DNA of 37,024 nucleotides, taken from Aeromonas molluscorum 848. GTDB taxonomy: Bacteria; Pseudomonadota; Gammaproteobacteria; Enterobacterales; Aeromonadaceae. The stretch is taken from positions 1 to 37,024 of the forward strand of contig NZ_AQGQ01000020.1 in NCBI RefSeq assembly GCF_000388115.1. The letters run 5' to 3'. Below, one piece after another: positions 26,773 to 35,347 of the stretch. A program made the position numbers and the translations under genes. Within the stretch, counting starts at the first letter, position 1, and each line of letters begins with the position of its first letter. The notes under the pieces are model-generated. The model was given only the letters and a program-made list of their open reading frames with translations, made no database searches and had not been told where the DNA came from.

Positions 26773-27297
26773 TCACTCAAGTTCGGCGAGGCACATCTCT
26801 TCATGGATCTGCTTGCTCCAGCCCTTGACGCGCTCGGCGGTCAGTTCTGGTTGGCGATCCTCATCGATTCCCAAGCCGACGAAGTGCTTGTCATCGACCA
26901 GGGCCTTAGAGGCCTCGAAGTCGTAGCCCGCAGTCGGCCAGTGACCAATGATGATGGCGCCCTTGGCCTCGACGATGTCACGCAGGGTGCCCATGGCATC
27001 GAGGAAGTACTCGGAATAGTCTTCCTGATCACCGCACCCGAAGATGGCAACCAGTTTGTCGGTGAAGTCGATTTCTTCGAGTTCCGGGAAGAAGTCATCC
27101 CAGTCGGCTTGGGCTTCGCCGTAGTACCAAGTCGGGATACCGAACATCAGCAGGCTGAAGCTGTCGATGTCGGCCTTGCTGCTCTTGGCGATGTCACGGA
27201 CTTCAATCAGTTGTTTGCCCAGTTCTTTCTGGATCATCTTGGCGACAGCTTCGGTATTACCGGTATCGCTGCCGAAAAACAGACCTACACTTGCCAT
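26773..27297 (-). CDS. fldA: Flavodoxin I
   Basis: 174 residues, near the 176 of E. coli FldA. A small FMN electron carrier that serves reductive enzymes such as biotin synthase, IspG/IspH and ribonucleotide reductase activation. The FMN phosphate loop is GLFFGSDTGNTEAVAK (residues 5-20), with aromatic flavin contacts in GIPTWYYGEAQADWDDF (about 54-70) and FGCGDQEDYSEYFLDAMG (about 88-105). The strongly acidic composition fits. Last gene of the DUF2788-ybfE-fldA run, 39 nt after ybfE. Confidence 0.97.
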   Translation of the reverse strand: MASVGLFFGSDTGNTEAVAKMIQKELGKQLIEVRDIAKSSKADIDSFSLLMFGIPTWYYGEAQADWDDFFPELEEIDFTDKLVAIFGCGDQEDYSEYFLDAMGTLRDIVEAKGAIIIGHWPTAGYDFEASKALVDDKHFVGLGIDEDRQPELTAERVKGWSKQIHEEMCLAELE

Positions 27298-27336
27298 AGT
27301 GTTTAGTTACCCGTATTTGGTGTTGATGCTTAACGG

Positions 27337-27633
27337 TCAGATCAGCTGACCCGCCACGAGAGCAGAGTCGATCTGTTGCTTCAGGATAGATTGGATCAGC
27401 TCGGCGCGGCTGACGTTCTGTTGCAGCGCAAGTTGGTTCAGGCGCTCCAGCATTTCGGCTTCCACCTTTAACTCTACCCGCTTCAGTCCATTCTCCCGAT
27501 CGCGCTTGAGCTGATTGCGCTTGTTGATCTTGAGCTGGGTCTCGCGGGGGAGTGGATTGGTTTTCGGCCTGCCGGGGCGCTTCTCATTTGCGAACAGATC
27601 CAATGTTGTTCGATCAGTTTGCTGTTTGGCCAT
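27337..27633 (-). CDS. ybfE: LexA-regulated protein YbfE homolog (ribbon-helix-helix type)
   Basis: 98 residues. The sequence MAKQQTDRTTLDLFANEKRP, then GRPKTNPLPRETQLKINKRNQLKRD, matches E. coli YbfE (97 residues) almost throughout. The C-terminal half (VELKVEAEMLERLNQLALQQNVSRAELIQSIL) has the pattern of a ribbon-helix-helix DNA-binding fold. In E. coli it is reported as LexA-regulated; no CTGT-N8-ACAG box is visible directly upstream here. Lies between the DUF2788 gene and fldA, the same order as E. coli apart from the inserted small membrane-protein gene. Confidence 0.94.
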   Translation of the reverse strand: MAKQQTDRTTLDLFANEKRPGRPKTNPLPRETQLKINKRNQLKRDRENGLKRVELKVEAEMLERLNQLALQQNVSRAELIQSILKQQIDSALVAGQLI

Positions 27634-27650
27634 ACTTCATCTATGAGCTG

Positions 27651-27872
27651 TTAGCCGAGACCCGAGCCTTCCCAGCTCAGTTCAATCAGCCCCTTGGCGA
27701 CAAAACCCGCGCAACCTAAAAACAGTACCAGCCAGACGATGAAGCGACCGAAACGGGGCACGTTGCCGCGTTTGAGTACGTCCTGGATAGCCAGGCCAAT
27801 CAATAGAAAGACGGCCACGAAGAATAATTTCAGGCCCAGACTCTCGATCAGTTCAATGTGTTGGCTCAGCAT
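27651..27872 (-). CDS. DUF2788 small membrane protein
   Basis: 73 residues with two hydrophobic helices (about 12-30, LGLKLFFVAVFLLIGLAIQ, and 42-62, FGRFIVWLVLFLGCAGFVAKG) joined by a basic loop (DVLKRGNVPRFGR). This fits DUF2788, whose function is unknown. AAGGAG lies 12 bases before the ATG. It is the first gene after the promoter at 27903-27932 and heads the ybfE-fldA run. Confidence 0.85.
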   Translation of the reverse strand: MLSQHIELIESLGLKLFFVAVFLLIGLAIQDVLKRGNVPRFGRFIVWLVLFLGCAGFVAKGLIELSWEGSGLG

Positions 27873-27902
27873 GGATTGCGCACACTCCTTATGACGGGCC
27901 GC

Positions 27903-27932
27903 ACTATATCACAAAGGATTTGAAACTGTTAA
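27903..27932 (-). promoter_or_regulatory. Putative promoter of DUF2788-ybfE-fldA
   Basis: On the minus strand TTAACA (27927-27932) and TATAGT (27903-27908) are 18 bp apart. The -35 element overlaps the ybfF stop codon. Transcription would start near 27896, about 24 nt before the DUF2788 ATG. Confidence 0.6.
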
Positions 27933-28723
27933 CCGCCTATAGACAGGAAATCCACAACCAACTTGTTGAACAAAACCGGCTTCTCGGCGTGTAGCCAGTG
28001 GCCGGTTCCGGCGATGACCCGAGCCTTTGCTGCGGGGAATTGCGCCATCACCGTCTCGGTATAGGCGGGCAGCATATAGTCCGACTCACCGCCCTTGATA
28101 AATAGGGTCGGCCCGTCGAAACGGCTCTGGCTATCCGGCCAGCCCATGATGTTGGCGTAGCTGTGCTCCAGCGCAGCCACGTTGAAACGCCAGCCCCAAT
28201 CCACGCCATCCTTGGCGAAGGATTTGAGCAGGAATTGGCGCACGCCCGGGATCTCTATGTGCTCTGCCAGCAGCGTTTCTGCCTCGTTGCGGCTCTTTGG
28301 CATCTTGGCCAGGGTGGCGTTGAGACCGGCAAACACATTCTGGTGACGGGCGTGGGGGTAGGCGACCGGCGCCATGTCCGCCACTATCAGGCGTTCGACC
28401 CGCGTGGGCGCCTGCTTGGCCACCTGCATGGCGACTTTACCTCCCATGGAGTGGCCAATCAGGTTCGCCTTCTCGATGTGCAAGCTATCGAGCAGCGTCA
28501 GCAGATCGGCCGCCATCAGGGGATAGCTCATCTCCATGGAGTGAAAGGAGGCGCCGTGGTTGCGCAAGTCCAGACTGATGACGCGATACTGGTCCGCCAG
28601 TGCACGAGCCAGCAGGCCCAGATTGTCCAGGCTGCCAAAGAGGCCATGGATCAAAACGACGGCCGGGCCCTGGCCTTGATCCTTGTGATTAAGCAGCGGC
28701 AAGGCTGAAGAGGGGGCTGACAA
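27929..28723 (-). CDS. ybfF: Alpha/beta-hydrolase esterase YbfF
   Basis: 264 residues from a TTG start at 28723; GGAGAA lies eight bases upstream and no ATG or GTG fits. E. coli YbfF (254 residues) is a small esterase with acyl-CoA/palmitoyl-ester activity in vitro. Seen: VVLIHGLFGSLDNLG (oxyanion region), the nucleophile elbow GHSMGG near residue 92, and the catalytic-His block GTGHWLHAEKP near residue 243. Divergent from seqA across 223 bp, exactly as in E. coli. Confidence 0.95.
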   Translation of the reverse strand: MSAPSSALPLLNHKDQGQGPAVVLIHGLFGSLDNLGLLARALADQYRVISLDLRNHGASFHSMEMSYPLMAADLLTLLDSLHIEKANLIGHSMGGKVAMQVAKQAPTRVERLIVADMAPVAYPHARHQNVFAGLNATLAKMPKSRNEAETLLAEHIEIPGVRQFLLKSFAKDGVDWGWRFNVAALEHSYANIMGWPDSQSRFDGPTLFIKGGESDYMLPAYTETVMAQFPAAKARVIAGTGHWLHAEKPVLFNKLVVDFLSIGG

Positions 28724-28879
28724 TGGTTGTTCTCCTGTGCTGTCTATCCGGGGATCCTGGCATCTGGTTCAGGTTTTGCGCTCCTGTGGGCCAAAAATGC
28801 GCCACGGTGGCCTGGATCACTATCTGATGCGCCATTATGCCGTATTCTCGAGGAGATTCATGCACATCTGACGGGCCGC

Positions 28880-28908
28880 TTGGGCCGCCGGGTCTGGCTA
28901 TGTATAAT
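28880..28908 (+). promoter_or_regulatory. Putative seqA promoter
   Basis: TTGGGC (28880-28885), 17-bp spacer, perfect TATAAT (28903-28908). Start near 28915, about 32 nt before the seqA ATG. Confidence 0.7.
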
Positions 28909-28946
28909 CGCACCATCCCACTTTCTGTGAGTCCAGCGCCAACCCT

Positions 28947-29471
28947 ATGAAAACCATCGAACTTGATGACGATCTCTACTTCTATATTGCCAGTCAGACC
29001 CGTCACATTGGCGAGAGTGCCTCTGATATATTGCGTCGCCTGCTGGAGCAGTCCGCCCAAGTCAAGGTGAGCGAGGCGCCCAGCCAGGCCGAGCCACTGA
29101 CCGTTCAGATTCCGGCACCTGTCACTCAGGAGATGTCTGGGATACAGGCCTTGCTGGCGTCGGGTGCCCTGCAGCAGGAGGATAAATCGATCAACCGTTT
29201 CATGCTGTTGTTGGGGGCGCTCTACCGGGATGACCCTGTTCGTTTTACCCAGGCAACCGAGATAAAAGGGCGAAAGCGCGTCTATTTCTCACAGGATCCC
29301 GAGGCCCTGCGCGCCAGTGGCAGCACTACCAAACCCAAACCGGTACCGGATACCCCTTTCTGGGTTATCACCAATACCAACACCAGTCGCAAGCAGAATA
29401 TGGTCGCCCAGCTGATGGCCAGCATGGGTTATGACGAAGCCTTGATTGCCGAGGCGTGCAGCACCGTATGA
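28947..29471 (+). CDS. seqA: Replication initiation regulator SeqA
   Basis: 174 residues (E. coli 181). SeqA binds hemimethylated GATC sites and sequesters new origins. The N-terminal oligomerisation domain ([33 protein letters not shown]; given in part, [15 protein letters not shown]) is followed by a linker and the C-terminal GATC-binding domain with [14 protein letters not shown] and the [16 protein letters not shown] recognition helix. The gene precedes pgm by 103 bp, as in E. coli. Its presence implies Dam methylation in this organism. Confidence 0.97.
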   Translation: MKTIELDDDLYFYIASQTRHIGESASDILRRLLEQSAQVKVSEAPSQAEPLTVQIPAPVTQEMSGIQALLASGALQQEDKSINRFMLLLGALYRDDPVRFTQATEIKGRKRVYFSQDPEALRASGSTTKPKPVPDTPFWVITNTNTSRKQNMVAQLMASMGYDEALIAEACSTV

Positions 29472-29574
29472 CACTGAGCTCAGGCTAAGACGGTTCTGAT
29501 TTTTGAATGTGCGGGGCCTTCGCAAGGGCCTGTTTCGTTAAGCAGCAAATGCATATAGCAGCAAGGATAACGCC

Positions 29575-31224
29575 ATGGCACAGCATCCTCATGCCGGTCA
29601 ACCGGCCCGTTTAAGCGACCTGACCAACATCCCCCGTCTGGTCAGCGCTTACTACCTCAACAAGCCGGACATGAGCCGCCCCGAACAGCGCGTCGCCTTT
29701 GGCACCTCTGGTCACCGTGGCAGCGCTCTGCACAATGCCTTCACCGAATCCCATATCCTGGCGGTCACCCAGGCGCTGGTGGAATATCGCCAGCAGGCCG
29801 GCATCACAGGGCCCCTGTTTGTCGGCATGGATACCCACGCCCTGTCTGAGTCAGCCTTCGCCAGCGCGGTCGAGGTGTTGGCTGGCAACGGCGTCGAGAC
29901 CCGCATCGAGGCGGATCTGGGTTTCACGCCGACTCCGGTCATCTCCCATGCCATCTTGCATCACAATGCCAGCAAGCCTGCGGCGCTGGCGGACGGCGTG
30001 GTGATCACCCCGTCCCACAATCCGCCGGAAGACGGTGGCTTCAAGTACAACCCTCCCCACGGCGGCCCAGCAGAAGGGGAGATCACCAAGTGGGTGGAAG
30101 ACAGAGCCAACGCCATTCTGGAAGCCGGTTTGGTCGGGGTGAAACGCATGCCGTTTAGCGATGCCCTCAAGAGCCCGCTCGTGGTGCGTCACGACTATGT
30201 CACCCCCTATGTGGATGACCTTGGCAACGTGCTGGATATGGGCGCCATCAAACAGGCCGGTATCAAGATAGGGGTCGATCCCCTTGGCGGCTCCGGTGTG
30301 GCTTACTGGGATGTGATCGCCAAGCGCTATGGTCTGAACATCGAAGTGGTCAATTACAAGGTGGATCCCACCTTCTCCTTCATGACCCTGGATAAAGATG
30401 GCAAGATCCGCATGGACTGCTCCAGCCCCTTTGCCATGGCGGGCCTGATTGCCCTGAAAGACAAGTTCGACATCGCGCTGGGCAACGACCCTGACTACGA
30501 CAGGCACGGCATAGTCACCCCCGCCGGGCTGATGAATCCGAACCACTACCTGGCCGTTGCCATCCAATATCTGTTCACCCACAGAACCGGCTGGCCACAA
30601 GCGGCTGCGGTCGGCAAGACACTCGTTTCTTCTTCGATGATCGACCGGGTCGCCGGCGAGATTGGCCGCACCCTGAAAGAGGTGCCGGTCGGCTTCAAGT
30701 GGTTCGTGGACGGTCTCTACAGCGGCGAGTTCGGTTTCGGTGGCGAAGAGAGTGCCGGCGCCTCCTTCCTGCGCAAGGATGGCAGCGTCTGGACCACCGA
30801 CAAGGACGGCTTCATCCTGGCCCTGCTGGCCGCCGAAATCCTGGCCGTAACCGGCAAAGATCCCCAGGCCCATTATGATGCCCTGGAAGCGAAATTTGGC
30901 CGCTCCAGCTACCGTCGTATCGATGCCCCGGCCAACAGCGCGCAAAAAGCGGTGCTGGCCAAGCTGGACCCAGCCCTGGTGGAGGCCTCCACCCTGGCGG
31001 GTGACCCCATCACCGCCAAGTTGACCAGGGCGCCCGGTAATGATGCCGCCATCGGCGGCCTCAAGGTGACCACCGAGCACGGCTGGTTCGCGGCGCGCCC
31101 TTCGGGCACCGAGTCCATCTACAAGATCTATATGGAGAGCTTCAAAGGCGAGGCGCACCTGGACCTGATCCAGCAAGAGGCCCAGCAGATTGTCTCTGCG
31201 GCCCTGGCCAAGGCAGGCGTCTGA
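29575..31224 (+). CDS. pgm: Phosphoglucomutase (alpha-D-glucose)
   Basis: 549 residues (E. coli 546). Interconverts glucose-1-P and glucose-6-P for glycogen, UDP-glucose and surface polysaccharide supply. Seen: [11 protein letters not shown] (about residue 42), the phosphoserine loop [11 protein letters not shown] with Ser147, the metal-binding [10 protein letters not shown] (about 302-311), the sugar-binding [12 protein letters not shown] (about 388-399) and the phosphate-binding [13 protein letters not shown] near the C-terminus. AAGGATAAC lies just before the ATG. Strong terminator follows. Confidence 0.98.
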   Translation: MAQHPHAGQPARLSDLTNIPRLVSAYYLNKPDMSRPEQRVAFGTSGHRGSALHNAFTESHILAVTQALVEYRQQAGITGPLFVGMDTHALSESAFASAVEVLAGNGVETRIEADLGFTPTPVISHAILHHNASKPAALADGVVITPSHNPPEDGGFKYNPPHGGPAEGEITKWVEDRANAILEAGLVGVKRMPFSDALKSPLVVRHDYVTPYVDDLGNVLDMGAIKQAGIKIGVDPLGGSGVAYWDVIAKRYGLNIEVVNYKVDPTFSFMTLDKDGKIRMDCSSPFAMAGLIALKDKFDIALGNDPDYDRHGIVTPAGLMNPNHYLAVAIQYLFTHRTGWPQAAAVGKTLVSSSMIDRVAGEIGRTLKEVPVGFKWFVDGLYSGEFGFGGEESAGASFLRKDGSVWTTDKDGFILALLAAEILAVTGKDPQAHYDALEAKFGRSSYRRIDAPANSAQKAVLAKLDPALVEASTLAGDPITAKLTRAPGNDAAIGGLKVTTEHGWFAARPSGTESIYKIYMESFKGEAHLDLIQQEAQQIVSAALAKAGV

Positions 31225-31260
31225 TCCTGGTTTCAGGCTGACAAGCGAACCTGCCAATAA

Positions 31261-31290
31261 AAAGAGGAGCCTTGATGGCTCCTCTTTTTT
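31261..31290. terminator. Bidirectional terminator between pgm and the EamA exporter gene
   Basis: Stem AAAGAGGAGCC/GGCTCCTCTTT, loop TTGAT, T-run to 31290 and a matching A-run upstream. Confidence 0.95.
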
Positions 31291-31317
31291 ATTGCGCTTG
31301 AGCTGGATGGGTCGTGC

Positions 31318-32199
31318 TCACGGCCTGCCGCACTGACCGGTGCTCGCCCGGCGGGCCTGCCAGCGCTTGAAGAAGGGGCGAGCAGGCAGCTTCATCAGGA
31401 ACAGAGATAGCAGGATCACCCCGATGCCGAGCCATTGGCGAGCGTCCAGCGTTTCCCCCACCATCAGCACGCCGCAGGAGACCGCCACCATGGGGTTGGT
31501 GAGGGCCAGCATGCCCATCACCTCCGGGCCGTGGCGCTTGAGCCCCCACAGCCAGGCCCAGTAGGCCAGCGCCGTGTTGAGCAGGATCAGCCAGATAAGG
31601 CCTGGGGCCGCCTGCACCTGTGGCAAGGGCATAGGGCCCGCCAGGCTCCAGGCGAGCGGGATCAGCATCAGACCGCCCAGCAGCAGTTGCCAGGCGGTCA
31701 GCGCCAGCAGATCGCTGACCGGCCAGCGCTGCATCCAGCGGCTGGACTGGCCGATGAGCAGGGTAGCCAGCAGGGCGCAGGTCACGCCGACAGGATCCAG
31801 ATTGGCGGAAGGGTTGAGCAGCAGCAGCACACCAGCGAGGCCCATCAGACCGAGTAGCAGCCACTTCAGGCTGGGTCGCTTGCCATCCTGCCACCAGGCC
31901 AACCCCATCAGCACCAGCGGCAAGGTTGCACCCAGGGTGCCGGCCACCGCACCCGGCAACCGGAAGGCGGCGACGAACAAGAGCGCGAAGAAGGCGGTGA
32001 TGTTGCAAAACGCCAGCAGGAACTGCTTGCCCCAGGGCAGTGGCGGCCAGCGAGGATGAAGCAGCAACAGCAGTATCCCAGCGGGCAGGGCACGCCACAC
32101 GGCCACCCAGTAGGGGGAGTAGTCGATCAGGTAGAGACTGACCACGGCATAGGTACTGCCCCACAACAGGGGAGCGAGCAGGGCAATCAGGACAGGCAT
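31318..32199 (-). CDS. EamA/DMT-superfamily transporter
   Basis: 293 residues from ATG 32199; a TTG at 32211 would add four. Ten hydrophobic segments form two EamA repeats (about residues 1-130 and 140-280), with the family's opening block LLAPLLWGSTYAVVSLYLI and second-repeat NTALAYWAWLWGLKRHGPEV. Members export amino acids, metabolites or drugs; the substrate is not readable here. A basic tail (FFKRWQARRAS) follows the last helix. Divergent from a MarR regulator 97 bp away, with two shared operator copies between, so expression is probably derepressed by a small-molecule ligand of that regulator. Confidence 0.92.
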   Translation of the reverse strand: MPVLIALLAPLLWGSTYAVVSLYLIDYSPYWVAVWRALPAGILLLLLHPRWPPLPWGKQFLLAFCNITAFFALLFVAAFRLPGAVAGTLGATLPLVLMGLAWWQDGKRPSLKWLLLGLMGLAGVLLLLNPSANLDPVGVTCALLATLLIGQSSRWMQRWPVSDLLALTAWQLLLGGLMLIPLAWSLAGPMPLPQVQAAPGLIWLILLNTALAYWAWLWGLKRHGPEVMGMLALTNPMVAVSCGVLMVGETLDARQWLGIGVILLSLFLMKLPARPFFKRWQARRASTGQCGRP

Positions 32200-32217
32200 G
32201 ACATATCTCAATGTTGA

Positions 32218-32237
32218 GTATCTTTAAGTGAAGATAC
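32218..32237. promoter_or_regulatory. MarR-type operator, copy 1
   Basis: GTATCTTTAAGTGAAGATAC: perfect 7-bp arms around six bases, 19 bp upstream of the exporter start. An imperfect second copy follows. A further small palindrome CTCAATGTTGAG overlaps its left edge (32207-32218). Confidence 0.65.
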
Positions 32238-32264
32238 ATTAGCGGCGATTTGCTTTACTATCAA

Positions 32265-32284
32265 GTATCTCGATATAAAGATAA
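32265..32284. promoter_or_regulatory. MarR-type operator, copy 2
   Basis: GTATCTCGATATAAAGATAA shares the outer arms of copy 1 (GTATCT and AAGATA at the same positions). Centres are 47 bp apart. It ends 11 bp before the marR-like ATG, so it would block that gene's own promoter or translation start region. Confidence 0.6.
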
Positions 32285-32295
32285 GTGGCAGCGTT

Positions 32296-32778
32296 ATGGC
32301 AGAGGATCATGTAGACCAGTTGTTGGCTCAATGGGCACGGCAGAGACCCGATCTCGATTGCAGCCCGATGGGGGTGTTGGGCCGTGTGGCGCGCATGGCC
32401 GCCATCGCCGGACGGGAGGTGAGTGACGAGCTCAAGGAGTGCGGGTTGCTGGGCTCGGATTTCGATATCTTGGCGACCCTGCGCCGGGCCGGTGGGCCGC
32501 TGACCCCGACTGCACTCTATCAGTCTGCCATGTTGAGTTCGGGGGCCATGACGGCCAGACTCGACAAGCTGGAGCTGCGGGGGCTCATCGAGCGCCAGGC
32601 GGCGCCGGATGACAGACGCAGCCTGCTGGTCAATCTGACCGAGACAGGTCTGGCCCTGATTGACCAAGCGGTCGAGCGCCATGTGGCCAATGAGCGGCGA
32701 CTGCTTGCTCCCCTCAATCGGGAGGAGCAGGTCCAGCTCGCGGCCCTGCTCAAACGCTGGTTGCTGGAAAACGAGTGA
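32296..32778 (+). CDS. MarR-family transcriptional regulator
   Basis: 160 residues, typical for the family. N- and C-terminal helices form the dimer face; the central winged helix has LLGSDFDILATLRRAGGPLTPTALYQSAMLSSGAMTARLDKLELRGLI (quoted by its ends) and the wing RQAAPDDRRSLLVNLTETG with the conserved Asp-Arg pair. Expected to bind the two 20-bp repeats just upstream and to control itself and the divergent EamA exporter. Ligand unknown. Confidence 0.93.
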   Translation: MAEDHVDQLLAQWARQRPDLDCSPMGVLGRVARMAAIAGREVSDELKECGLLGSDFDILATLRRAGGPLTPTALYQSAMLSSGAMTARLDKLELRGLIERQAAPDDRRSLLVNLTETGLALIDQAVERHVANERRLLAPLNREEQVQLAALLKRWLLENE

Positions 32779-32788
32779 TGCCACAGAT

Positions 32789-32816
32789 AAAAAAGGCCCC
32801 GAAAGGGCCTTTTTTA
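32789..32816. terminator. Bidirectional terminator between marR-like gene and mltB
   Basis: Stem AAAAAAGGCCC/GGGCCTTTTTT with loop CGAAA between convergent genes. Confidence 0.94.
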
Positions 32817-32832
32817 TGTTGTTGATCCGGGG

Positions 32833-33909
32833 TCAGTAACCACGGGCAGCCTTGACCGCCAGACCCAGCTGCCAGACCGCCATGGCGTAGTGGGTGCTGT
32901 GGTTGTAGCGGGTGATGGCGTAGAAGTTCGGCAGACCATACCAGTACTGATAGCTGCTGCCGACATCCAGTCGCAACAGGCTGGCCTTGCTGTGGGCGCC
33001 GAGTGGCGCTATGGGTGAGAGGCCAGCCCTGCGCAGGGTATCCAGGCTGTAGCTTGTCTGGAAGCCGGTTTCAAAACCGGGTGCCTGGCCCTGGGCTCTG
33101 ACCGCCACTTGATCGCCCTTGCGCCAGCCGTGGGCCTGGAAGTAGTGGGCTACGCTGCCGATGGCATCCACAGGATCCCAGAGGTTGGTGTGGCCGTTGC
33201 CGTCAAAGTCGACCGCATAGCCGTGGAAACTCGACGGCATGAACTGGCCGTAGCCCATGGCGCCAGCGTAGGAGCCGGTCGGCTCGCTCGGATCGATCCC
33301 TTCGTTGCGGGCCATGATCAGGAACTGCTCCAGCTCGCCGCGGAAGAAGGTGGCGCGGCGGGGATAGTCAAAGGCCAGGGTGGCCAGGGCATCCAGGATC
33401 GGGGTTTTGCCCATCACTCGGCCCCAGCGGGTCTCGACCCCTATGATGCCGACGATGATCTCGGGGGGCACGCCGTACTGGGCAGAGGCACGATTGAGTT
33501 CGGTCTCATAGTCGCGCCAGAAGTTGACACCATTTTGCACATTGTCCGGAGTGATGAACTTGGCGCGATAGCGGTTCCAGGCACCATTAGGTCCGCTTGG
33601 ACCTGTAGCTACCGGTGCCTGACGGTCCATCAGGTTGATGATCCACTGCTCGCGAGAGGCCTGGGAGAGGGTGTTGTGCAGCTCGGCCCGATCGAAGCCG
33701 TGCTTGCTGACCATCATGCTGATAAAGCTGTTGACCTCGGGGTTGCTGGCAAAATCCCCCGCCAACACCCCAGATGCCTGTTTGGGTGGTGGGGTGAGCA
33801 GGAAGCTGCTCTTTGTCTGAACCTTGGGTACGGGAGCCGGTTCGTGAGCGGCGCTGCTGCAGCCGATGAGCAAGGGAAAGAGTACGGCCAAGGGTATGAA
33901 ACGATGCAT
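32833..33909 (-). CDS. mltB: Membrane-bound lytic murein transglycosylase B
   Basis: 358 residues from ATG 33909 (E. coli 361); the frame is open 43 codons further, but GGAAG seven bases before this ATG and the lipoprotein signal fix the start. Signal MHRFIPLAVLFPLLIGC has Cys17 as lipid anchor. The enzyme cuts peptidoglycan glycan strands, forming 1,6-anhydro ends. Catalytic Glu159 is in IIGVETRWGRVMG (family GH103), followed by ELEQFLIMA, SYAGAMGYGQFMPSSF (about 213-228) and DFDGNGHTNLWDP, an EF-hand-like loop. Ends with the conserved ITRYNHSTHYAMAVWQL block. Separated by 150 bp from ynjF upstream. Confidence 0.96.
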   Translation of the reverse strand: MHRFIPLAVLFPLLIGCSSAAHEPAPVPKVQTKSSFLLTPPPKQASGVLAGDFASNPEVNSFISMMVSKHGFDRAELHNTLSQASREQWIINLMDRQAPVATGPSGPNGAWNRYRAKFITPDNVQNGVNFWRDYETELNRASAQYGVPPEIIVGIIGVETRWGRVMGKTPILDALATLAFDYPRRATFFRGELEQFLIMARNEGIDPSEPTGSYAGAMGYGQFMPSSFHGYAVDFDGNGHTNLWDPVDAIGSVAHYFQAHGWRKGDQVAVRAQGQAPGFETGFQTSYSLDTLRRAGLSPIAPLGAHSKASLLRLDVGSSYQYWYGLPNFYAITRYNHSTHYAMAVWQLGLAVKAARGY

Positions 33910-34059
33910 AAGGCTTCCAACAGCATAGAAAACAGGATTTCGCCATGGTAGTGGATCCATGGCGATGCGCAAGGGCCGAACCGAGGGAAAAAGTGGCCAC
34001 TGTGCTCGAGGATTACAGGTCACCCCGCCGTGGGTCAATGTCAGAGCAGCTCTGCGGAT

Positions 34060-34665
34060 TCAGGACTTGAGGCTGTGGTAACCACTCCAGAGCCGGGTCG
34101 CTACCGTGATGAGGCACAAGGCGGCAAAGCCGTAGGCCAGGGGAGCAAACCAGTGGGGGAGCAGGCACATGAGCACGAACAGGGCGATGGTTTCGCTGCC
34201 TTCGGTCAGGCCTCCCAGGTAGTAGAGTGACTTGTGATGGTAGACGGGATTCTCGATGCCACGTTTGCCCGCCATGATGGCAAAGGCCAGGAAACTGGAC
34301 CCCGTGCCCATGAAAGCGAACAGCAGGGTGGCGGCGGGCAGGGCATTGGCGGGACTGGCCAGGGCAAAGCCCCATACCACGGCGGCGTAGAAGATGAAGT
34401 CGAGAGTGATGTCGAGGAAGCCACCGCAGTCGGTGATGCCGTGGATCCGGGCGATGGCGCCATCCAGCCCATCCATGATGCGATTGAGCAAGATGCAGAT
34501 CAAGGCTTCCTCAAACTGGCCGAAGGCGAGCAGGGGCAGGCTCAGCATGCCGATGAAGAAACCGGTGATGCTGATCTGGTTGGCACTGATGCCCCAGCGG
34601 GCCAGGGGACGGGCGATCAAGGCCAAGGGACGGCGGATCAACACAATGGCATGGCGGTCAAACAA
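34060..34665 (-). CDS. ynjF: CDP-alcohol phosphatidyltransferase family protein (YnjF-like)
   Basis: 201 residues from a TTG at 34665 (AGAGGA eight bases upstream); E. coli YnjF is about 206. The TTG lies inside the last codons of the ynjD-like gene, so the two overlap by 8 nt. The family signature D-G-x2-A-R-x8-G-x3-D-x3-D is present: MDGLDGAIARIHGITDCGGFLDITLD. These membrane enzymes join a CDP-activated lipid or alcohol to an alcohol head group; the YnjF substrate is unknown. Five or six hydrophobic helices are visible, with the YnjF-specific block YHHKSLYYLGGLTEGSETI. Quoted motifs longer than needed are family signatures read at about residues 63-88. Confidence 0.93.
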   Translation of the reverse strand: MFDRHAIVLIRRPLALIARPLARWGISANQISITGFFIGMLSLPLLAFGQFEEALICILLNRIMDGLDGAIARIHGITDCGGFLDITLDFIFYAAVVWGFALASPANALPAATLLFAFMGTGSSFLAFAIMAGKRGIENPVYHHKSLYYLGGLTEGSETIALFVLMCLLPHWFAPLAYGFAALCLITVATRLWSGYHSLKS

Positions 34666-35347
34666 GGGGATCGTCCTCTGAGATAGGGGGATAGCGGGTA
34701 GCAGGCGACGCCATCGCGGCGAGATCCAGGATGGTGGCGGGGGCATCCTCTTCATCATGGCTGACCAGGATGGCCGGGATGGCACGGCCGGCTATCTCTT
34801 CGAATACCAAGGTGCGAAACGCGGCGCGCAGTGGCTTGTCGAGGCGCGCGAAAGGCTCATCGAGCAAGATCACATCCGGCTCGGCGAGCAGGGTACGCAG
34901 CAGACTGACACGCGCCTTCTGGCCGCCGGAGAGGGCGCCGGTATGACGATTGCCCAGCGCTGCCAGTCCGACTCGGGTCAGGGCCTGCTGGGCTTGCTCG
35001 CGCCGCGCCGCGCCCTTGATATGGGCCGGCATGCCAAACATCAGGTTCTCGACCACCGAGAGGTGGGCGAACAGCAAATCTTCTTGAAACAGCATGCCGA
35101 TGCGGCGCTGATAAGCGGGCAGCGTACTGAGGAGGCGGGTCCCGAGCCGTATCTCACCGACAAGTTGCAGGGGGCCTCCCGGGGGCAACACCCCGGCAAG
35201 GCCAGCCAGCAGCGAGCTCTTGCCACAGCCATTTGGCCCCATCAGGGTCAGGATCTCCCCGGGGGCTATGCGGCGCTCGGGCAGTTGCAACAGTGTCTGC
35301 TGGCGAAGAACCAGGGTCAGGGGGCCCAAGTGCAGGGGCTGCGTCAT
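34658..35347 (-). CDS. ynjD: ABC transporter ATP-binding protein (YnjD-like)
   Basis: 229 residues from the ATG at 35347, which overlaps the ynjC stop as ATGA; the upstream open frame is a shadow of ynjC. ATPase motifs: Walker A GPNGCGKSSLL (about residues 37-47), Q-loop MLFQEDLLF (about 85), signature LSGGQKARVSL (about 139), Walker B VILLDEPFARLD (about 158) and H-loop VSHDEED (about 192). Small size and short linker fit YnjD/ThiQ-like importers. Substrate of the Ynj system is unknown. Confidence 0.94.
   Translation of the reverse strand: MTQPLHLGPLTLVLRQQTLLQLPERRIAPGEILTLMGPNGCGKSSLLAGLAGVLPPGGPLQLVGEIRLGTRLLSTLPAYQRRIGMLFQEDLLFAHLSVVENLMFGMPAHIKGAARREQAQQALTRVGLAALGNRHTGALSGGQKARVSLLRTLLAEPDVILLDEPFARLDKPLRAAFRTLVFEEIAGRAIPAILVSHDEEDAPATILDLAAMASPATRYPPISEDDPLV

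Noticed and set aside
27925-27948. CTGT...ACAG as LexA box for the ybfE operon
   Set aside because: The two halves are 13 bases apart, not eight, and much of the site is within ybfF coding sequence.
29851-31257. Long minus-strand frame across pgm
   Set aside because: Antisense shadow of a clearly conserved gene, His/Gly-rich low-complexity translation.
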